Made by a program: the position numbers and the translations under genes
The notes under the pieces: generated by a model
Seen by the model: the letters and a program-made list of their open reading frames with translations, nothing else
Database searches by the model: none
What the model was told of the DNA's origin: nothing
Origin: Deinococcus aquaedulcis
GTDB taxonomy: Bacteria; Deinococcota; Deinococci; Deinococcales; Deinococcaceae
NCBI RefSeq assembly: GCF_019693445.1
Contig: NZ_JAHRBL010000001.1
Span: 310,001-374,000 of the forward strand
Reading direction: 5' to 3'
Length of the DNA stretch: 64,000 bases
Shown here: positions 38,448 through 49,249 of the stretch, piece after piece
Position numbering within the stretch: the stretch's first letter is position 1
Layout: each line of letters starts with the position of its first letter

Positions 38448-39290
38448 TTACCGTCGCGGCGCCGCGCGGCCGCCCACGCTGCTGCCTTCGGGCTTCAGGC
38501 CCGGCAGCTTGACTTCAAACAGGGTGGGCCAGCGTTTGCCCGTCAGCAGCAGGGTGCCGCGTTCGGGCACAAAGGCGATGCCGTTGGGCACGTCGTCAAA
38601 GGTGAGGGGCTGGCCAGCGCGGGCCGCCGCGCTGCTGGCCTCGCGGGTCAGGTCGGCCACGTTGATCCAGGCGGTCACCTTGCCGGTCTGCGGGTCAATG
38701 CGGGCAATACGGTCCGTCAGCCATACGTTGGCGTAGACCGCGCCCTGCACCCACTCCAGTTCGTTCAGGTGGCGCACGGGCTGGCCCTGGTCGGTGACCT
38801 GCACGGTGCGGCGCGCGGCGAAGGTGCGGGGATCGCGCCACGTCAGGGTGGCGCTGCCGTTGCTCATGATCAGGCTCCGGCCGTCGGTGGTCAGGCCCCA
38901 GCCCTCGCCGGGGTAGCGGTGGCGCCCCGTTTCTTTCAGCGTCTGGGCGTCGAAGGAAAACGCCAGGCCGTTTTGCCAGGTCAGGTGGTAGGCCGCGCCG
39001 CCCAGCACGGCCACGCCCTCGCCAAAGGCGCTGGCCAGCGGGGTGGGCACCTGGGCCAGCACCCGGCCTGTTTTCAGGTCCACGCGCCGCACGCCGGACT
39101 GCCCCACCTGCCCGGTGCTTTCCATGTACACGCCGGCCCCCAGGTACTGCAGGCCCTGGGTAAAGGCTGCCCGGTCATGCGGATAGCGGGCCGTGATCGT
39201 GGGGGTCAGGGTGGGCACGGTCTGGGCGTGGGCGGCGGGCAGGGCGGGCAGACAGAGCAGCAGGGGCAGCAGAAGGCGGGGGGCGCGCAC
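38448..39290 (-). CDS. Glutaminyl-peptide cyclotransferase (secreted)
   Basis: 280 residues. Signal peptide MRAPRLLLPLLLCLPAL with cleavage near AHA-Q. The five-bladed propeller of bacterial/plant QC follows: AFTQGLQYLGAGVYMESTG, GEGVAVLGGAAYHLTWQN, YPGEGWGLTTDGRSLIMSNG, LNELEWVQGAVYANVW, VPNGIAF. It converts N-terminal Gln to pyroglutamate on exported peptides. GTG start with TACCAT 6 nt upstream; the ATG within that box is in another frame. Confidence 0.9.
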   Translation of the reverse strand: MRAPRLLLPLLLCLPALPAAHAQTVPTLTPTITARYPHDRAAFTQGLQYLGAGVYMESTGQVGQSGVRRVDLKTGRVLAQVPTPLASAFGEGVAVLGGAAYHLTWQNGLAFSFDAQTLKETGRHRYPGEGWGLTTDGRSLIMSNGSATLTWRDPRTFAARRTVQVTDQGQPVRHLNELEWVQGAVYANVWLTDRIARIDPQTGKVTAWINVADLTREASSAAARAGQPLTFDDVPNGIAFVPERGTLLLTGKRWPTLFEVKLPGLKPEGSSVGGRAAPRR

Positions 39291-39327
39291 AGCCTCATGG
39301 TAGAGGGCGGGGCAGCGCTCCGTATGG

Positions 39328-40476
<1,149 letters not shown>

Positions 40477-40611
40477 GCGGCGCAGTATGCCGCGCGGCGC
40501 CTGGGGCAAACGAGAGGTGCGGCACGGAGGGAGAGGGCTGAGGGGCGTGCGGGGGCAGTTTCTTTAAAGGATCTTGGGGACGCGCCCAATCGAGCCAGTC
40601 CCACACCGGGC

Positions 40612-40664
40612 GGGCCCCCAGGTGAGGAGGCGGGCGGTGACCTGCGCTCCTCACCTGGGGGCCC
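40612..40664 (-). terminator. Long perfect hairpin after the GH43 gene
   Basis: GGGCCCCCAGGTGAGGAG (40612-40629) and its exact complement (40647-40664) form an 18-bp stem with a 17-nt loop. It immediately follows the minus-strand GH43 gene and has no long T-tract, so it may act as a terminator or an mRNA-stabilising end. Confidence 0.6.
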
Positions 40665-40676
40665 TGAAACTGCCCT

Positions 40677-42146
40677 TTACCGCCGTTCCAGTCGCCAGTT
40701 CTGTGCTGCGGCGCCGTTGGGGGTCCAGGTGCGGACCTCGGTGCCGGCGTTCACGCTGCCGTTCACGTTGTCCAGGGCCAGGCGTGTCTGCGGGCCCACG
40801 AGGCGGTGGAAGCCGCCGCCCATGTCCTCCAGCATCCACTGCTGGGCACCCAGGCCGTTGCAGGGCCACAGGCGCACGTCGGTGCCGGGGGTGGTGCCCC
40901 CATTGGCCACGTCCAGGCAGTGGTCCTGCGCGCCCAGCACGCTGCGCAGGCGGTATACGCCGTCGCCCGCCGCTTCCAGACGGAAATTCTGGGCGGCCTG
41001 CCCGTTGCAGCCCCACTGCTGCAGTTGCGCCGCCGGGCTGGCGACCCCGTTCTGCACGTCCAGGCACAGGTTGCTGGTCTGGTTGACCAGTCGGTACACG
41101 GCGCCGCTGCTCAGCTGGTAGCCGGCGGTGGCCTCGCTGGACAGGGGCCAGTTGCCGTTCCATTCCAGCGCCTTGAGGTCCAGCTTGGGGCTGCCCCCGG
41201 TGTTGGCGTCGTAGAAATGGTGGGCAAAGTAGAAGGTGCCGCCTTCCTGGTACACGTCGCCGCCGCCCTGACCCAGCTTGTTCGCGCGGTGGTTCAGCAG
41301 CACGGTGCCGCCGCCCTGGTCCAGACGCACGCCCTGCTGGTCGAGGTAGGGTCCGGTGATACTGGTCGCGCGGCCCATCACGGTCTTGTAGGTGCTGGCC
41401 AGCCCCTTGCAGCAGCTGTCCCACGAGGCCAGCAGGTAATAGAAGTCGCCCCGTTTGAAGATTGTGGGCGCCTCGACCGGGTTGTTGGGCACGCCGGGGC
41501 GCGAAGCGATGGTGGTCACGGCGCCGGTCAGGGTGGTCATGCTACTCAGGCGCTGCACCTTGAGGCCGCTGAAGAACGAGCCCCAGGCCAGCCACCAGCC
41601 GCTGGCCGAGTCCCAGTGCACGCTGGGGTCAATGGCGTTGTACGAGGTGCCGCTGCCCGAACGCAGCATGGGCCCGTGGTCGGTCCAGGTGGTCGTGGCA
41701 CACGGGTTGGTGCTGCTGGCCACCCCAATGGCCGAGTTGCGGGTGCCGAACTGCGACACGGCGTAGTACAGGTAGTAGCGGCGCTCCTGGCCGTTGTAGA
41801 CGACTTCCGGCGCCCAGATGTTCTTCGCGCCGTACTCGCGCGCGGCCCAGGCCGGGGCGGGAATGGCCCCCAGCGTGCGCCACGGGCCCCCCAGGCCACC
41901 GTCCGACCGGTGAACCAGGATGCCGCCCGGGGCCCCCGAACTTTCCACGCCGGTGGACATGACGCAGTAGGTGCTGCCGGCCTTGAACAGCACCGGGTCG
42001 TGCGCGCCCAGCTCGCCGGCCTGCGGCACGACCGATTGTGAGGTCAGGGAAGAGGCGGCGGGCGCCACAAAGTCGGGAACCCGTTGCGGGGCGCAGGCGG
42101 CCAGCAGCACAGAACTGGCCAGAAGAAGAGCCGGGTGAATTCGCAT
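40677..42146 (-). CDS. Lipoprotein GH43 arabinanase with ricin-type lectin domain
   Basis: 489 residues from ATG 42146 (GGGAGG upstream). Lipobox LLAAC at the end of the signal peptide makes it a lipoprotein. The GH43 five-bladed propeller shows the three acidic sites (AHDPVLFKAG, the NAIDPSVHWDS region, NPVEAPTIFKRGDFYYL). This is endo-arabinanase-like, cutting alpha-1,5-arabinan. The last 130 residues are a ricin-B/CBM13 trefoil with three Q-x-W/F repeats (AAQNFRL, GAQQWML, AAQNWRL) that would bind sugar polymers. It probably degrades plant polysaccharide outside the cell. Confidence 0.92.
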   Translation of the reverse strand: MRIHPALLLASSVLLAACAPQRVPDFVAPAASSLTSQSVVPQAGELGAHDPVLFKAGSTYCVMSTGVESSGAPGGILVHRSDGGLGGPWRTLGAIPAPAWAAREYGAKNIWAPEVVYNGQERRYYLYYAVSQFGTRNSAIGVASSTNPCATTTWTDHGPMLRSGSGTSYNAIDPSVHWDSASGWWLAWGSFFSGLKVQRLSSMTTLTGAVTTIASRPGVPNNPVEAPTIFKRGDFYYLLASWDSCCKGLASTYKTVMGRATSITGPYLDQQGVRLDQGGGTVLLNHRANKLGQGGGDVYQEGGTFYFAHHFYDANTGGSPKLDLKALEWNGNWPLSSEATAGYQLSSGAVYRLVNQTSNLCLDVQNGVASPAAQLQQWGCNGQAAQNFRLEAAGDGVYRLRSVLGAQDHCLDVANGGTTPGTDVRLWPCNGLGAQQWMLEDMGGGFHRLVGPQTRLALDNVNGSVNAGTEVRTWTPNGAAAQNWRLERR

Positions 42147-42273
42147 CAAAAACCTCCCGCCGCTCTGGCCCTCTGGATGGGGCACAGCGCCGCTGGTCAT
42201 GGTGGGTGGGAAACCGCGCCAGTGTAGCAGGGGAGACCGGGGCGGCATTCTGACCGGTCAAACAACAAATGAA

Positions 42274-42295
42274 GGCGGGCCCCTCTGGGCCCGCC
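42274..42295 (-). terminator. Terminator of the gnd-zwf-opcA operon
   Basis: GGCGGGCCC-CTCT-GGGCCCGCC, followed on the minus strand by TTCATTTGTTGTTTG. It lies 20 nt after the opcA stop. Confidence 0.85.
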
Positions 42296-42315
42296 CTCCC
42301 CTGAATCCCCGCCCG

Positions 42316-43278
42316 CTACAGCGTCGCCTTGGCCATGCTCCAGGCGCGCTCGAACACTTCGCCGCGCTCGGGGCGGGCCATCACGCGGGCCAGGCCCTGG
42401 GCCAGCGTCATGTGCGGCACGGTCACTTCCGAGACCCGCTGCACATCGTCCCAGCGCGCTTCCACCCGCACGATGTCGCCGGCCTGCGCCTGCAGGGCGA
42501 TGTGCAGGCCGCCCTCGCCGCGCAGCTCCACGCCGCACAGGTCGCCATTTTCGCGGCCACAGCGGGCGCTGCGGAAGTCCACCGTGCGCAGATCGCGCCA
42601 GCCCAGCGTGTCGGCCACGAAGCCAGCGAACAGCCGGGCGGGCAGGTCCTTTCTGCCGGCATGGCGCACGGTCATGGCGGTCACGCGCGGGAGCTGCCGC
42701 GCCGCTTCCGGCACATCGAACACCTGCGCCAGGGCCTCGCGCCACGACGCCGAGCGGCTCCAGCCCAGGTCAGCCAGCGCGTAGTGGCGCGAGGGCGGCA
42801 CGTCCAGCGTCAGGCTGTCCACGATCACCTGATCGGCAATTTCAGTCAGTTCGCTCAGCAGTGGGCCTTCGGGGCGGCTGTCGGCACCCCACCACACATG
42901 GTTCACGGTGGCGGTGCGGATCAGCGGCAGAATAGCGCCCTGCAGCTGCGCGGAGCTGGCTTCCAGCGTCAGGCGCTCCACGTACAGGCCGCCCTGCTGC
43001 GGCACCAGACTGGCGTGGACCAGCAGGTCGCCCACGCCGTCCATTACGCCAATAATCTGGCGCCCGGCGTAGCGGCCTTCCAGGCCCGAGAGCGCCTCCT
43101 GCACCCGCGCGAGGTGTTTTTTGACCGTCAAGGCAATCATGTTGCCGGTGTAGGCGCGCGTCTCTACGCCCGCGCGCACCCACAGTTCGTCCAGCGTGGT
43201 CTGGGCGCCGCGCACGGTGGTGTCCACCGGCCCCAGCTGGCCGGGGGTCTGGCTGATCCGGGTCACAGGTCGCCTCAC
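42316..43278 (-). CDS. opcA: Glucose-6-phosphate dehydrogenase assembly protein OpcA
   Basis: 320 residues. In cyanobacteria and actinobacteria OpcA binds and activates Zwf. The family signatures [36 protein letters not shown] and [19 protein letters not shown] are seen. Two Cys in [11 protein letters not shown] may be a redox pair. GTG start 4 nt after the zwf stop. It is third in the gnd-zwf-opcA operon, so it should be made together with its partner. Confidence 0.92.
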   Translation of the reverse strand: MRRPVTRISQTPGQLGPVDTTVRGAQTTLDELWVRAGVETRAYTGNMIALTVKKHLARVQEALSGLEGRYAGRQIIGVMDGVGDLLVHASLVPQQGGLYVERLTLEASSAQLQGAILPLIRTATVNHVWWGADSRPEGPLLSELTEIADQVIVDSLTLDVPPSRHYALADLGWSRSASWREALAQVFDVPEAARQLPRVTAMTVRHAGRKDLPARLFAGFVADTLGWRDLRTVDFRSARCGRENGDLCGVELRGEGGLHIALQAQAGDIVRVEARWDDVQRVSEVTVPHMTLAQGLARVMARPERGEVFERAWSMAKATL

Positions 43279-43282
43279 CCCC

Positions 43283-44944
43283 TCACAGCCGCCGCCAGCG
43301 GCGGTCGGGGCCCATCAGCTCGTCGGCCTCGTCGGGACCCCAGGTGCCGGCCACGTAGTTGGGGAAATCCGGGCCCTTGCGGGGGCGACGGCCGGGCTGC
43401 GCGTCCCAGGTGTCCAGAATGCCGGACACGATCTGCCACGCCAGATCCACCTCGTCCTCGCGGGGGAACAGGGTGGCGTCGCCCAGCATGGCGTCCAGCA
43501 GCAGGCGGGAATAGGGGCTTTCGAGCTGCGCGCCAAAGGCGTCGTAGCGGAAATCCATCACCACCTCGCGCAGCACCATCTCCTGCCCCGGGGTCTTGCT
43601 GGAAAACTTCAGGCTCACGCCCTCGTCGGGCTGAATGCGGAAGGCCAGCACGTTGCGTTCCAGGCCGCCCGGGAAGATGCCCAGCGGCGGACGCTTGAAC
43701 ACCACGGCAATTTCCGTGACCTTCTTGGGCAGCCGCTTGCCGGTGCGCAGGAAAAACGGCACGCCCTGCCAGCGCCAGTTGTCCACTTCCAGTTTCAGGG
43801 CCACGTAGGTGGGCGTGGTGCTGCCCGCCTTCACATTGGGTTCCTCGCGGTAGCCGGGCACCTCTTCGCCGTACAGGGTGCCGGGGCCGTACTGCCCGCG
43901 CACCGCCACCTCGTCCACGCGCCCAGAAGGAATCTCCTTGACGGCGCGCAGCACCTTCACCTTCTCGTCGCGGATGGCGTTGGCATCAAAGGCGGCGGGC
44001 GGCTCCATAGCCGTCAGGGCAAACAGCTGCATCAGATGGTTTTGCAGCATGTCGCGCACCACGCCCGCTTCTTCGTAGTAGCCCGCGCGGCCTTCCAGGC
44101 CCAGGTCCTCGGCAGCCGTGATCTGCACATGGTCCACAAAGCCCCGGTTCCACAGCGGCTCGAAAATGGCGTTGCCGAAGCGGATCGCCATGAGGTTTTG
44201 CACCGTTTCCTTGCCCAGGTAGTGGTCAATGCGGTACACCTGCGACTCGTCCCAGACGCGGTGAATGGCGTCGTTCAGCTCGCGCGCGCTTTTCAGGTCG
44301 TGCCCAAAGGGCTTCTCGATCACCAGCCGGCGCCAGCCCTCGGATTCGTCCGACAGGCCCAGGCGACCCAGCCCGTTGCTGATCGGCTCAAAGAGGCTGG
44401 GGGGGGTGGACAGATAGAACAGGGCGTTCTTGCGCCCACCGTGGTCCTCCTGGGCGCGGCGCAGCTCCTTGTCAATCAGCTGGTACACCTCGTCGCCGCC
44501 AAAGTCCCCGAACTCGTAGTACAGCAGCTCGCGGAATTTCTCCAGGCTGCCGGGCTGCGGCGTGTCGGTTTCCTTGCTCTCCTTCAGCGCGGCCAGCACA
44601 AAGTCCTTGAACTGCTCGTCGTTCATCTCCTGGCGCCCAATGCCGACGATGTTAAAGGCGCTGCCCAGCAGCCCGTCCTGCCACAGCCCGAACACGGCGG
44701 GCAGCAGCTTGCGCCGCGCGAGGTCGCCGGTGGCCCCGAAAATCACCAGGGTGGCGGGCTCCGGCGCGCGGCTGCGGCGCATCAGGGCGCGGAAAGGGTT
44801 GGTGCCGTCGGCGCCGGGGGCCTGGGCGCCCCGGGCGCGGCGCGGCGCGGCCGACGGGGCCGCCTGGGCGGCTTGCCCGGCGGCTTTTTTCGTCTTCTTC
44901 GGGGCGGCCCCTGCGGTGTTCGTGCTGGCCTTGCGGGGGCTCAC
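43283..44944 (-). CDS. zwf: Glucose-6-phosphate 1-dehydrogenase
   Basis: 553 residues, oxidising glucose-6-phosphate to 6-phosphogluconolactone and making NADPH, important for oxidative-stress and repair metabolism. Motifs: NADP site [20 protein letters not shown], active site [13 protein letters not shown]. An N-terminal Ala/Lys/Pro-rich extension of about 60 residues ([14 protein letters not shown]) precedes the enzyme and is probably disordered. Its GTG start overlaps gnd (GTGA), so gnd-zwf-opcA are coupled. Confidence 0.95.
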   Translation of the reverse strand: MSPRKASTNTAGAAPKKTKKAAGQAAQAAPSAAPRRARGAQAPGADGTNPFRALMRRSRAPEPATLVIFGATGDLARRKLLPAVFGLWQDGLLGSAFNIVGIGRQEMNDEQFKDFVLAALKESKETDTPQPGSLEKFRELLYYEFGDFGGDEVYQLIDKELRRAQEDHGGRKNALFYLSTPPSLFEPISNGLGRLGLSDESEGWRRLVIEKPFGHDLKSARELNDAIHRVWDESQVYRIDHYLGKETVQNLMAIRFGNAIFEPLWNRGFVDHVQITAAEDLGLEGRAGYYEEAGVVRDMLQNHLMQLFALTAMEPPAAFDANAIRDEKVKVLRAVKEIPSGRVDEVAVRGQYGPGTLYGEEVPGYREEPNVKAGSTTPTYVALKLEVDNWRWQGVPFFLRTGKRLPKKVTEIAVVFKRPPLGIFPGGLERNVLAFRIQPDEGVSLKFSSKTPGQEMVLREVVMDFRYDAFGAQLESPYSRLLLDAMLGDATLFPREDEVDLAWQIVSGILDTWDAQPGRRPRKGPDFPNYVAGTWGPDEADELMGPDRRWRRL

Positions 44945-46011
44945 TCGTCACCCTTCACGCGCTGGTGGCCGGTTTCGCCCAGTTGCTCGGCCACGCTGCC
45001 CTCGCCCGCGCTGGTCGTATGCCCAATGTTCTCGGGGGCCGCCGCCTTGGGGTGGTCGCCGGGGGCCACCTCGGGCACCAGCCCTTCCTGACGGGGCGCC
45101 TCGATGGTCTTGACCGCGTGCCCGCCGAACGCGCGGCGCATGGCCGAAAGCATCTGGCCGGCGTAGCTGACCTCCTGCTGGCTGCGGAAGCGCATCTGGG
45201 TGGCCAGGGTGATCACCGGGGTGGGCACGCCCAGTTCCACCGAATCAATGATGGTCCAGCGCCCCTCGCCGCTGTCGGCCACGTAGTCCGAGAGCTGATC
45301 GAAATCCGCCTTGTTCTTCAGGGCCTCAGCGGTCAGGTCCAGCAGCCAGCTGCGCACCACGCTGCCGTGGCGCCACAGTTCGGCAATCTGGGCCATGTCC
45401 AGGCCAAAGGTGTGGTGCGCCTTCATCAGCTCAAAGCCTTCAGCGTAGGCCTGCATCATGCCGTACTCAATGCCGTTGTGGACCATCTTCACGTAGTGGC
45501 CGCTGCCGGCCGGGCCCATGCGGCCCCAGCCCCGGTCGGCGGCGGGGGCGAGCACCTCGAAGACCGGGCGCAGGCGCTCCACCGCTTCCTCGGGGCCGCC
45601 GATCATCATGGCGTAGCCTTCTTTCAGGCCCCACACCCCGCCCGAGGTGCCCACGTCCACAAAGTGCAGACCCCGGGCGGCCAGTTCCTCGGCGCGCTTC
45701 ATGGTGTCTTTGTAGTTGCTGTTGCCGCCGTCAATGATGATGTCGCCCGGCGAGAGGCGCCCGGCCAGATCGTCAATCACCGCCTGCGTGATGGGTCCCG
45801 CCGGCACCATGATCCACACGGCCCGCCGGCCGGGTTCGCCCAGCGCCGCGATCAGTTCGTCCATCGTGCGGGCGCCGCGCGCGCCCTGGGCCTCAATCTG
45901 CGCCACACTCTCGGCGCTGCGGTCGTACCCCGTCACGTCAATGCCGCCGCCCGTCAGGCGCAGCACCATGTTGCCGCCCATTTTGCCCAGCCCAATCATG
46001 CCGATCTTCAT
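44941..46011 (-). CDS. gnd: 6-phosphogluconate dehydrogenase (decarboxylating, short NAD-type)
   Basis: 356 residues, shorter than the classical 470-residue enzyme and matching the GndA/YqeC-type group. Rossmann motif GLGKMGGNM, then [12 protein letters not shown], the [18 protein letters not shown] loop, and substrate region [19 protein letters not shown]. It converts 6-phosphogluconate to ribulose-5-phosphate. A 50-residue tail ([17 protein letters not shown]...) lies beyond the family core. GGGAGG precedes ATG 46011. It heads the operon with zwf and opcA. Confidence 0.94.
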   Translation of the reverse strand: MKIGMIGLGKMGGNMVLRLTGGGIDVTGYDRSAESVAQIEAQGARGARTMDELIAALGEPGRRAVWIMVPAGPITQAVIDDLAGRLSPGDIIIDGGNSNYKDTMKRAEELAARGLHFVDVGTSGGVWGLKEGYAMMIGGPEEAVERLRPVFEVLAPAADRGWGRMGPAGSGHYVKMVHNGIEYGMMQAYAEGFELMKAHHTFGLDMAQIAELWRHGSVVRSWLLDLTAEALKNKADFDQLSDYVADSGEGRWTIIDSVELGVPTPVITLATQMRFRSQQEVSYAGQMLSAMRRAFGGHAVKTIEAPRQEGLVPEVAPGDHPKAAAPENIGHTTSAGEGSVAEQLGETGHQRVKGDE

Positions 46012-46186
46012 AACGAGACCTCCCCGGGCCCGAGAAGCGCTTCCAGCGTCCCCGGGCCAGCGTCACTTGCCGCACTATACGTGCCGCCTTCCCCCGGGCC
46101 CTGAAGAAAATCTGTACGGGAGGCCGGGCCCTTTCGGCCGCCGTGGGTGGACGAATGCCCGTGGGGGGCAGTGCTACGCTGACCCC

Positions 46187-47359
46187 ATGACCGCGCCCCT
46201 GCCCGGGACTCCCCTGCTCGACAAGGCCCTGCACGAGCGCCTGACGCACGGCGAGATCGAAGCGCTTTATCACCTGCCGCTGCCCGAGGTGGCCGCTGCC
46301 GCTCACCAGCTGCGTCTGGCGCGGCGCGACCCCGGCGTGGTGACCTTCCTGATTGACCGCAACATCAATTACACCAACATCTGCAATGTGGGCTGCAACT
46401 TCTGTGCCTTCTACCGCACCCGCCGCCAGAAGGACAGCTACACCCTGGATTACGAGCAGATCAGCGCCAAGATCCGCGAACTGGAGGCGGTGGGCGGCAC
46501 CCGCATTCTGTTACAGGGGGGCGTGAACCCCGAACTGGGGCTGGACTACTACACGGGGCTGCTGCGCCACGTGAAGGCGAACCACCCCACCATCCGTATT
46601 GACGCCTTCTCGCCCGAAGAAGTGCTGTTCATGGAAAAGACCTTTGGGCTGGACCTGGACGCGCTGCTCGATACCCTGATTGAAGCGGGGCTGGACGGCC
46701 TACCCGGGGCCGGCGGCGAGATTCTGGAAGACGAGGTGCGCGCCAAAGCGGCCCCCGCCCGGATTCGCAGCGAGGACTGGTTCCGCATCATTGACGCGGC
46801 CCAGCGCAAGGGGCTGTACACGATTGCCACCATGGTCATTGGCTTCGGGGAAACGTACGCCCAGCGCGCCGCCCACCTTGTCAAAATCCGCGACCAGCAG
46901 GACAAGGCGCTGCGCGACTACGGCGGCAACGGCTTTTCAGGCTTTGCCATGTGGACCCTGCAGACCGAGCACACCCGCCTGCACGGCAAGGCGCCGGGCG
47001 CCACCGCCCACGAGTACCTGCAGCAACTGGCGATTGCCCGCATTGCCCTGGACAACATTCCCAATGTGCAGGCGTCGTGGCCCGCGCAGGGCTTCAAGGT
47101 GGCGCAGGCAGCGCTGTACTACGGCGCCAACGACCTGGGCAGCACCATGCTGGAAGAGAACGTGGTGTCGGCGGCCGGGGGGCATGGCCGCCACCGCGCG
47201 ACCGTGCGCGAACTGATCCGTATTGCGGTGGACGCGGGCTTTACCCCCGCCATTCGCAACAGCCGCTTTCAGATCATCGAGTGGCCGGACGCGGAGGCTG
47301 TGCTCAGCCGCGCCGACGAGAATCCCGAGGCGGCCCGGGCCGTGGGCGCCGGGCAGTAG
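46187..47359 (+). CDS. mqnC: Cyclic dehypoxanthinyl futalosine synthase
   Basis: 390 residues, radical-SAM enzyme of the futalosine menaquinone route. The 4Fe-4S motif is C66-x3-C70-x2-C73 (ICNVGCNFCAFYRT). Other signature stretches are GGTRILLQGGVNPELGLDYY, TIATMVIGFGET, LQTEHTRL and ALYYGANDLGSTMLEENVV. TACGCT at 46175-46180 lies 6 nt before ATG 46187, so it is leaderless. No other mqn gene is in the window. Confidence 0.95.
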   Translation: MTAPLPGTPLLDKALHERLTHGEIEALYHLPLPEVAAAAHQLRLARRDPGVVTFLIDRNINYTNICNVGCNFCAFYRTRRQKDSYTLDYEQISAKIRELEAVGGTRILLQGGVNPELGLDYYTGLLRHVKANHPTIRIDAFSPEEVLFMEKTFGLDLDALLDTLIEAGLDGLPGAGGEILEDEVRAKAAPARIRSEDWFRIIDAAQRKGLYTIATMVIGFGETYAQRAAHLVKIRDQQDKALRDYGGNGFSGFAMWTLQTEHTRLHGKAPGATAHEYLQQLAIARIALDNIPNVQASWPAQGFKVAQAALYYGANDLGSTMLEENVVSAAGGHGRHRATVRELIRIAVDAGFTPAIRNSRFQIIEWPDAEAVLSRADENPEAARAVGAGQ

Positions 47360-47484
47360 AAGAGGGGAGAGGCTGGCTCGGCCCTGCGACTGAAGCGCCT
47401 TGCGGGATCGAGGTGCGGGGTCTTGAGCTTTGCTCATCGCGCGCCCGGTGGCTGTGTGAGGCGCAGGGCTGGACGGAAGAAAAG

Positions 47485-47514
47485 CAGAGAGGCGTCAGGG
47501 TTGATGCCTCTCTG
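47485..47514 (+). terminator. Possible terminator downstream of mqnC
   Basis: CAGAGAGGC (47485-47493) pairs with GCCTCTCTG (47506-47514); TGTTTTCC follows at 47521. The stem is separated from mqnC by 125 nt. Confidence 0.45.
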
Positions 47515-47586
47515 CCCAGCTGTTTTCCTGGTGCCGTCCGAAAAACGCTGGCCGGTTCACGCCCGCAGATCCCTCCCCAAACGCGC

Positions 47587-47620
47587 CGCGCCGGTTAGAG
47601 GCATGCCTCTAACCGGCGCG
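47587..47620. repeat. Perfect 34-bp palindrome
   Basis: CGCGCCGGTTAGAGGCA is followed directly by its exact reverse complement, with no spacer. It lies between the convergent mqnC and the small gene at 47650. No T-tract follows. Confidence 0.85.
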
Positions 47621-47649
47621 AGTTCTCGAATCCCTCTGCTTCTTTGCTC

Positions 47650-47916
47650 TCAGGCGGCGCCGGAGTAGGGCTCGTCGGGGGCGTGGCCGTCGCGGGCCAA
47701 CTGCTGTTCCAGATCGCTGATTGCGCTGGCGTACAGTTCAGGGCTCACCTCGGGCAACATCGCCAGTTCCAGGGCGGCGTCCTGCACCGAGTGGTGCTGA
47801 CTGCTGTGCTGCCAGCCGGCCCCCTCAGCGTGCAGCAGCACGAGACCGGCGCGGATCAGAATCCGAACGCGGCCCGTGTCCGTCCGCGTATCGCTGAAGT
47901 GACGGGTAATGCTCAT
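47650..47916 (-). CDS. Small hypothetical protein
   Basis: 88 residues. It has a basic beta-strand-like N-terminus (VRILIRAGLVLLHAEG) and a helical acidic C-terminus (YASAISDLEQQLARDG). A TATGCT -10 box ends 6 nt before the ATG, so a leaderless start is well supported. No family recognised. Confidence 0.65.
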   Translation of the reverse strand: MSITRHFSDTRTDTGRVRILIRAGLVLLHAEGAGWQHSSQHHSVQDAALELAMLPEVSPELYASAISDLEQQLARDGHAPDEPYSGAA

Positions 47917-48279
47917 GGGGTCAGCATACGTCCACTACATGACGAATTTCATACGCCAATGTGATGAGTTCTCAACTTTCCGTCAGCTTCCGTCAGTTTC
48001 TGTCCCGCTTCGGTGGCCGAAGAAGCGGCGGTGTGGATTGGCTGGGGTACGGCTGGGCCACAGAAAAACGGCGCCAGCATGGGCCGGCGCCGTGCAGTGG
48101 GGGAGGAGGGGGCCACCCACCCCCAGCAGGGCTAAGTGCCTCGCCCCTCCCCCATGCCAACGTTTCAGAAAAACGCAGAAAGGTTTCCATTCTCGGGGCG
48201 AGGCACTTGTTTCGCTTCTCGCTCTGCGACGCAGTTGTTCCAGCCCGCTCGGTTGATCTCAAGATCAACAGCAAGCGAC
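47917..48279. other. Intergenic region with two hairpins
   Basis: No gene seen. ACGGCGCC (48068-48075) pairs with GGCGCCGT (48086-48093). AAGTGCCTCGCCCC (48134-48147) pairs perfectly with GGGGCGAGGCACTT (48195-48208) over a 47-nt loop. A GTCAGCTTCCGTCAGTT repeat lies near 47982. Terminator or small-RNA roles are possible. Confidence 0.5.
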
Positions 48280-48855
48280 TTAGTGGCGGGAAGGGCCGCC
48301 GCTGTTTTTCTGCTCGGCGCGGCGGCGCAGCTCCGAGGCCAGATCGGAGAAGTCCTGGGCGCCGGGCAGCACGCGGCGCGAGTCGCGCTTGGCTTCCTGC
48401 ACCACCTTCACCTGCTCGCGCCGGGAATCCGGCAGACCCAGGGCGCGGCGCTCAAAGTAGTTCTGCGCCAGCCGGCCCAGCGCGAAGGTCCAGCCGTACA
48501 CGGCCGGGGCCGTGATCAGGCCGCCAATCACCGGCAGCGCCAGCTTGGCCAGCCCACGCATCACCTGCCGCGCTGCCATGCCGTAGGCGATGGTCACGCC
48601 AATTTCGCGCGCAATTTCCAGCGAACGCTCCGGCGTGATGTCAAAGCCGTAAATCTTGCCGATGTGCAGCACCATCTTGCCCTGCACCGGCGTAATCAGG
48701 AGCATGTCGGCAAAGGGGATAGGCTCCACCGCAATGGCCCCCGAGAGCAGCGCCGCACTCTTGATGACTTCCTCGGCGTTTTCCTCGCGCGACAGCGTGG
48801 GGTCCACGTCCAGATTGAAGTTGTCGAGCACCTGTTTGACAAGCGGGGGCAACAT
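48280..48855 (-). CDS. DUF697-like membrane-associated protein
   Basis: 191 residues. The central part ([25 protein letters not shown], then [32 protein letters not shown]) has the hydrophobic YcjF/DUF697 pattern of small-GTPase-associated proteins, with about two membrane-embedded helices. The C-terminal 45 residues are charged and helical. TACACT lies 6 nt before ATG 48855, favouring that start over one at 48897. Function unknown. Confidence 0.75.
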   Translation of the reverse strand: MLPPLVKQVLDNFNLDVDPTLSREENAEEVIKSAALLSGAIAVEPIPFADMLLITPVQGKMVLHIGKIYGFDITPERSLEIAREIGVTIAYGMAARQVMRGLAKLALPVIGGLITAPAVYGWTFALGRLAQNYFERRALGLPDSRREQVKVVQEAKRDSRRVLPGAQDFSDLASELRRRAEQKNSGGPSRH

Positions 48856-48953
48856 ACGCGGAGTGTACTCCGCCCCCCAGAAGGCGCCCACCATCAAAAT
48901 GTTTAGGTTCGCCCCGCGTTCTGGCGGCGGCCATCCGCCTGCGCCACACAGAA

Positions 48954-48990
48954 AAAGGACACGCCCAGGGGGGGAGGTGGCGTGTCCTTT
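48954..48990 (-). terminator. Terminator of the cysS transcript
   Basis: AAAGGACACGCC (48954-48965) and GGCGTGTCCTTT (48979-48990) form a 12-bp perfect stem; on the minus strand the right end gives TCCTTTTTC. It lies about 260 nt after the cysS stop; nothing convincing lies between. Confidence 0.7.
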
Positions 48991-49249
48991 AAGGAGGGAA
49001 GGATGAGGGGTGAAACCACCGCTCGCCTGTCATGCTACACGGCCACACTGACACGTTGCTGACAGCAGCTTGAGTTCAGACGGACCCTTTCTGTCACCGC
49101 AAGCTCATGCAGGGCCCTCGCCCTTTAGAAAGGAGGCTGAGGCAGAAATGGGTGAGGGCTATTGAGGGCTGCTTGAGTGCCTGTTGGTCCACGGAAGAGG
49201 CGCATCAGGCGCGGCCCCTAGCGGTCAGGCCCCGGTCAGCGGCCCGCCA

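Noticed and set aside
49002..49061. A 19-codon plus-strand ORF with AAGGAGG upstream
   Set aside because: No downstream gene to regulate on that strand and no recognisable peptide; the SD-like sequence overlaps a terminator flank.
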